Made by a program: the position numbers and the translations under genes
DNA from: an uncultured Odoribacter sp.
Lineage (GTDB): Bacteria; Bacteroidota; Bacteroidia; Bacteroidales; Marinifilaceae
Length of the DNA: 33,614 bases
Assembly (NCBI GenBank): GCA_900544025.1
Contig: UQTM01000034.1
Coordinates: 1-33,614 of the forward strand
Direction: 5' to 3'
In this document: positions 32,013 to 33,614 of the stretch, piece after piece
How the letters are laid out: every line of letters starts with the position of its first letter
Position numbering within the stretch: position 1 is the first letter of the stretch
The notes under the pieces: model-generated
The model's database searches: none
Told to the model about the DNA's origin: nothing
Seen by the model: only the letters and a program-made list of their open reading frames with translations

Positions 32013-32579
32013 ATGGAATCAATCATTAATTCTCAATTACCTGAATTCAGTGTTCAGGCTTTTCAAAACGGATCTTTTCAAACGGTGACCGATCGGGATG
32101 TAAAGGGCAAATGGGCGATTTTCTTTTTTTATCCTGCCGATTTCACATTTGTATGTCCTACCGAGCTGGTAGATATGGCAGAAAAATACGAGCAATTCCA
32201 GTCTATGGGAGTAGAGATTTATTCGGTAAGCACCGATTCTCATTTTGTGCATAAGGCCTGGCATGATGCGTCTGAGAGTATCCGTAAGATAAAATATCCG
32301 ATGCTTGCCGATCCTACGGGTGCATTGAGCCGTGCTTTCGGGGTGTTGATCGAGAAAGAAGGAATGGCTTTCCGTGGTACTTTTCTCATTAATCCGGAAG
32401 GACAGATTAAAATTGCTGAAATTCATGATAACGGGATAGGCCGTAACGCAGATGAATTGTTGAGAAAAGTGGAAGCTGCCCAGTTTGTGGCTACTCATGA
32501 TGGAGAGGTTTGCCCGGCCAAATGGAAGAAGGGCGAAGCTACTTTGAAGCCGAGTATCGATCTGGTCGGTAAAATCTGA
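32013..32579 (+). CDS. ahpC: Alkyl hydroperoxide reductase, peroxiredoxin subunit
   Basis: 188 residues, the usual length of typical 2-Cys AhpC. The peroxidatic Cys48 is in FTFVCPTE and the resolving Cys167 in GEVCPAKW. The motif FFFYPADFTFVCPTELVDM and the C-terminal KPSIDLVGKI are those of AhpC1-type enzymes. It reduces hydrogen peroxide and organic peroxides in the cytoplasm, using electrons from AhpF, which follows 63 bp downstream. Its promoter region contains two palindromes. Confidence 0.97.
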   Translation: MESIINSQLPEFSVQAFQNGSFQTVTDRDVKGKWAIFFFYPADFTFVCPTELVDMAEKYEQFQSMGVEIYSVSTDSHFVHKAWHDASESIRKIKYPMLADPTGALSRAFGVLIEKEGMAFRGTFLINPEGQIKIAEIHDNGIGRNADELLRKVEAAQFVATHDGEVCPAKWKKGEATLKPSIDLVGKI

Positions 32580-32591
32580 TCGTATTGTGAA

Positions 32592-32620
32592 GCGCCGGCA
32601 AACTTGCCGGCGTTTTGTTT
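32592..32620 (+). terminator. Hairpin between ahpC and ahpF
   Basis: CGCCGGC and GCCGGCG (extendable to 9 bp) are followed by TTTTG. Lying inside the ahpCF operon, it probably works as a partial terminator that makes ahpC mRNA more abundant than ahpF. Confidence 0.65.
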
Positions 32621-32642
32621 ATAAAATGATTACGTTTATATT

Positions 32643-33614
32643 ATGAGTATGTTAGAAACAGCTTTAAAAAAGCAATTACAGGAAATCTTTGCCGGACTGG
32701 AGTCGGAATATGTTTTAGATATCCGGGTGTCTCCGGGACATGAAAGCCGTAATGAGTTATTGGGATTATTGGAGGAGGTGGCCGGGTGTTCCGACCGGAT
32801 TTCCTGCCGTATTTCAGAAGGTGAAGATTTAGAGTTTACTTTACAGAAGAACGGGCAGGAAACCGGGATTAAATTCCGTGCCGTACCCAATGGTCATGAA
32901 TTTTCATCTTTGTTGCTGGCAATTCTGAACAGTGACGGAAAAGGTAAGAATATTCCGGATGAGGCCATCCGGAACCGGATTAAAGGTTTGAAGGGAGATG
33001 TCGAGTTGAAAACTTATGTTTCTCTGACTTGTACGAATTGTCCCGATGTGGTGCAGGCGTTGAATGCTATGGCTGTGTTGAACAGCCGGATCCGGCACGA
33101 AATAGTGGATGGAGCGATCAATCAGGAAGAAGCCGAAAGAATGAAAATACAAGGAGTTCCTTCGGTGTTTGCCGACGGAAAGTTGATTCATGTGGGGCGC
33201 GGTGATTTAGGTGAGTTGCTTGGGAAACTGGAATCCTTGTACGGTATGGAGGAAATGGGGGGAACGAAAGAGGTGAAGCCTTACGATGTGATTGTGGCGG
33301 GAGGCGGTCCGGCCGGGGCTTCCGCAGCGATTTATTCGGCCCGTAAAGGTTTGAAAGTGGCTGTAGTGGCAGAACGTATCGGGGGACAGGTGAAAGAAAC
33401 GGTCGGTATCGAAAATGTGATCTCTGTACCGGAAACCACGGGCGAGCGTTTAGCGAACGATTTGCGCCAACACATGCAGCGTTACCCGATCGATCTTTTG
33501 GAACACCGGAAGATAGAGCGGATCGGGTTGGACGGGAAAAGCAAGGTGGTGACGGTAACCGGAGGGGAAAGGTTTTCCGCTCCCGTTCTGATTGCGGCTA
33601 CCGGTGCCAGCTGG
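32643..33614 (+). CDS. ahpF: Alkyl hydroperoxide reductase subunit F, truncated by the window end
   Basis: 324 codons are visible and the frame is open to the last base. The N-terminal part (about 1-200) is the double-thioredoxin-fold domain with CxxC as TCTNCPDVVQ, then IQGVPSVFADGKL, and from about 215 the FAD-binding domain starts (YDVIVAGGGPAGASAAIYSARKGLKVAVV) with the family RIGGQVKET and a second half cut off. AhpF uses NADH and FAD to reduce AhpC through its N-terminal redox disulphide. ATG 32643 (MSMLE) is the start; the ATG at 32649 is an alternative. It follows ahpC, so the ahpCF operon is complete apart from the cut. Confidence 0.96.
   Translation, partial: MSMLETALKKQLQEIFAGLESEYVLDIRVSPGHESRNELLGLLEEVAGCSDRISCRISEGEDLEFTLQKNGQETGIKFRAVPNGHEFSSLLLAILNSDGKGKNIPDEAIRNRIKGLKGDVELKTYVSLTCTNCPDVVQALNAMAVLNSRIRHEIVDGAINQEEAERMKIQGVPSVFADGKLIHVGRGDLGELLGKLESLYGMEEMGGTKEVKPYDVIVAGGGPAGASAAIYSARKGLKVAVVAERIGGQVKETVGIENVISVPETTGERLANDLRQHMQRYPIDLLEHRKIERIGLDGKSKVVTVTGGERFSAPVLIAATGASW

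Overview
The window looks like chromosomal DNA of an anaerobic gut member of the Bacteroidales. The evidence is promoters of the Bacteroidetes type (TTTG-N19-TAnnTTTG before the SRP RNA and tRNA-Lys), few Shine-Dalgarno sequences, a typical Bacteroidetes protein set (DUF5063, AsmA-like, GH36/GH95/GH109 glycosidases, NimA-like and HcpR-like proteins) and moderate GC. A relative of Odoribacter or Butyricimonas is possible, but that is a guess from general impression.

Layout. 1-410: a truncated tRNA-Thr and the small SRP RNA on the minus strand. 410-3444: a GAF protein and a histidine kinase with a degenerate receiver, facing a DEDDy exonuclease and a DUF5063 protein. 3538-4213: tRNA-Ser followed by a gene-free stretch with a triple tandem repeat. 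4214-6355: Tex. 6590-11515: two secreted glycosidases, GH95-like and NPCBM-GH36. 11995-14914: a copper operon (CopA-type ATPase, small CxxC metal-binding protein, acidic unknown protein). 15167-17288: a small membrane protein and a secreted GH109 enzyme. 17697-20893: AsmA-like and helix-hairpin-helix proteins (minus). 21119-24511: tRNA-Lys and a three-gene FecBCD-type ABC importer. 24545-26787: an AraC/GyrI regulator, a GyrI-like protein and a GNAT-YoaP protein (minus). 26914-28824: an HcpR-like Crp/Fnr regulator divergent from a ferredoxin-type protein and the remains of hcp. 28884-30999: a NimA-like flavoprotein and an APC amino-acid transporter. 31008-32012: a gene-poor kilobase with a large imperfect inverted repeat. 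32013-end: ahpC and the start of ahpF.

What stands out. The hybrid cluster protein gene keeps both of its ends but has lost almost the whole catalytic body and is frameshifted, while its putative regulator, operator, ferredoxin partner and terminator remain. The GH95-like enzyme has substitutions at two of the four positions known to be catalytic in that family. A roughly 150-bp imperfect inverted repeat near 31552 looks like a non-coding mobile or structured element. Several sharp palindromes sit on or near promoters (copA, ahpC, the GAF-kinase pair, the ferredoxin gene). The three glycosidase types could together remove alpha-Fuc, alpha-Gal and alpha-GalNAc caps of host glycans, though this is inference only.
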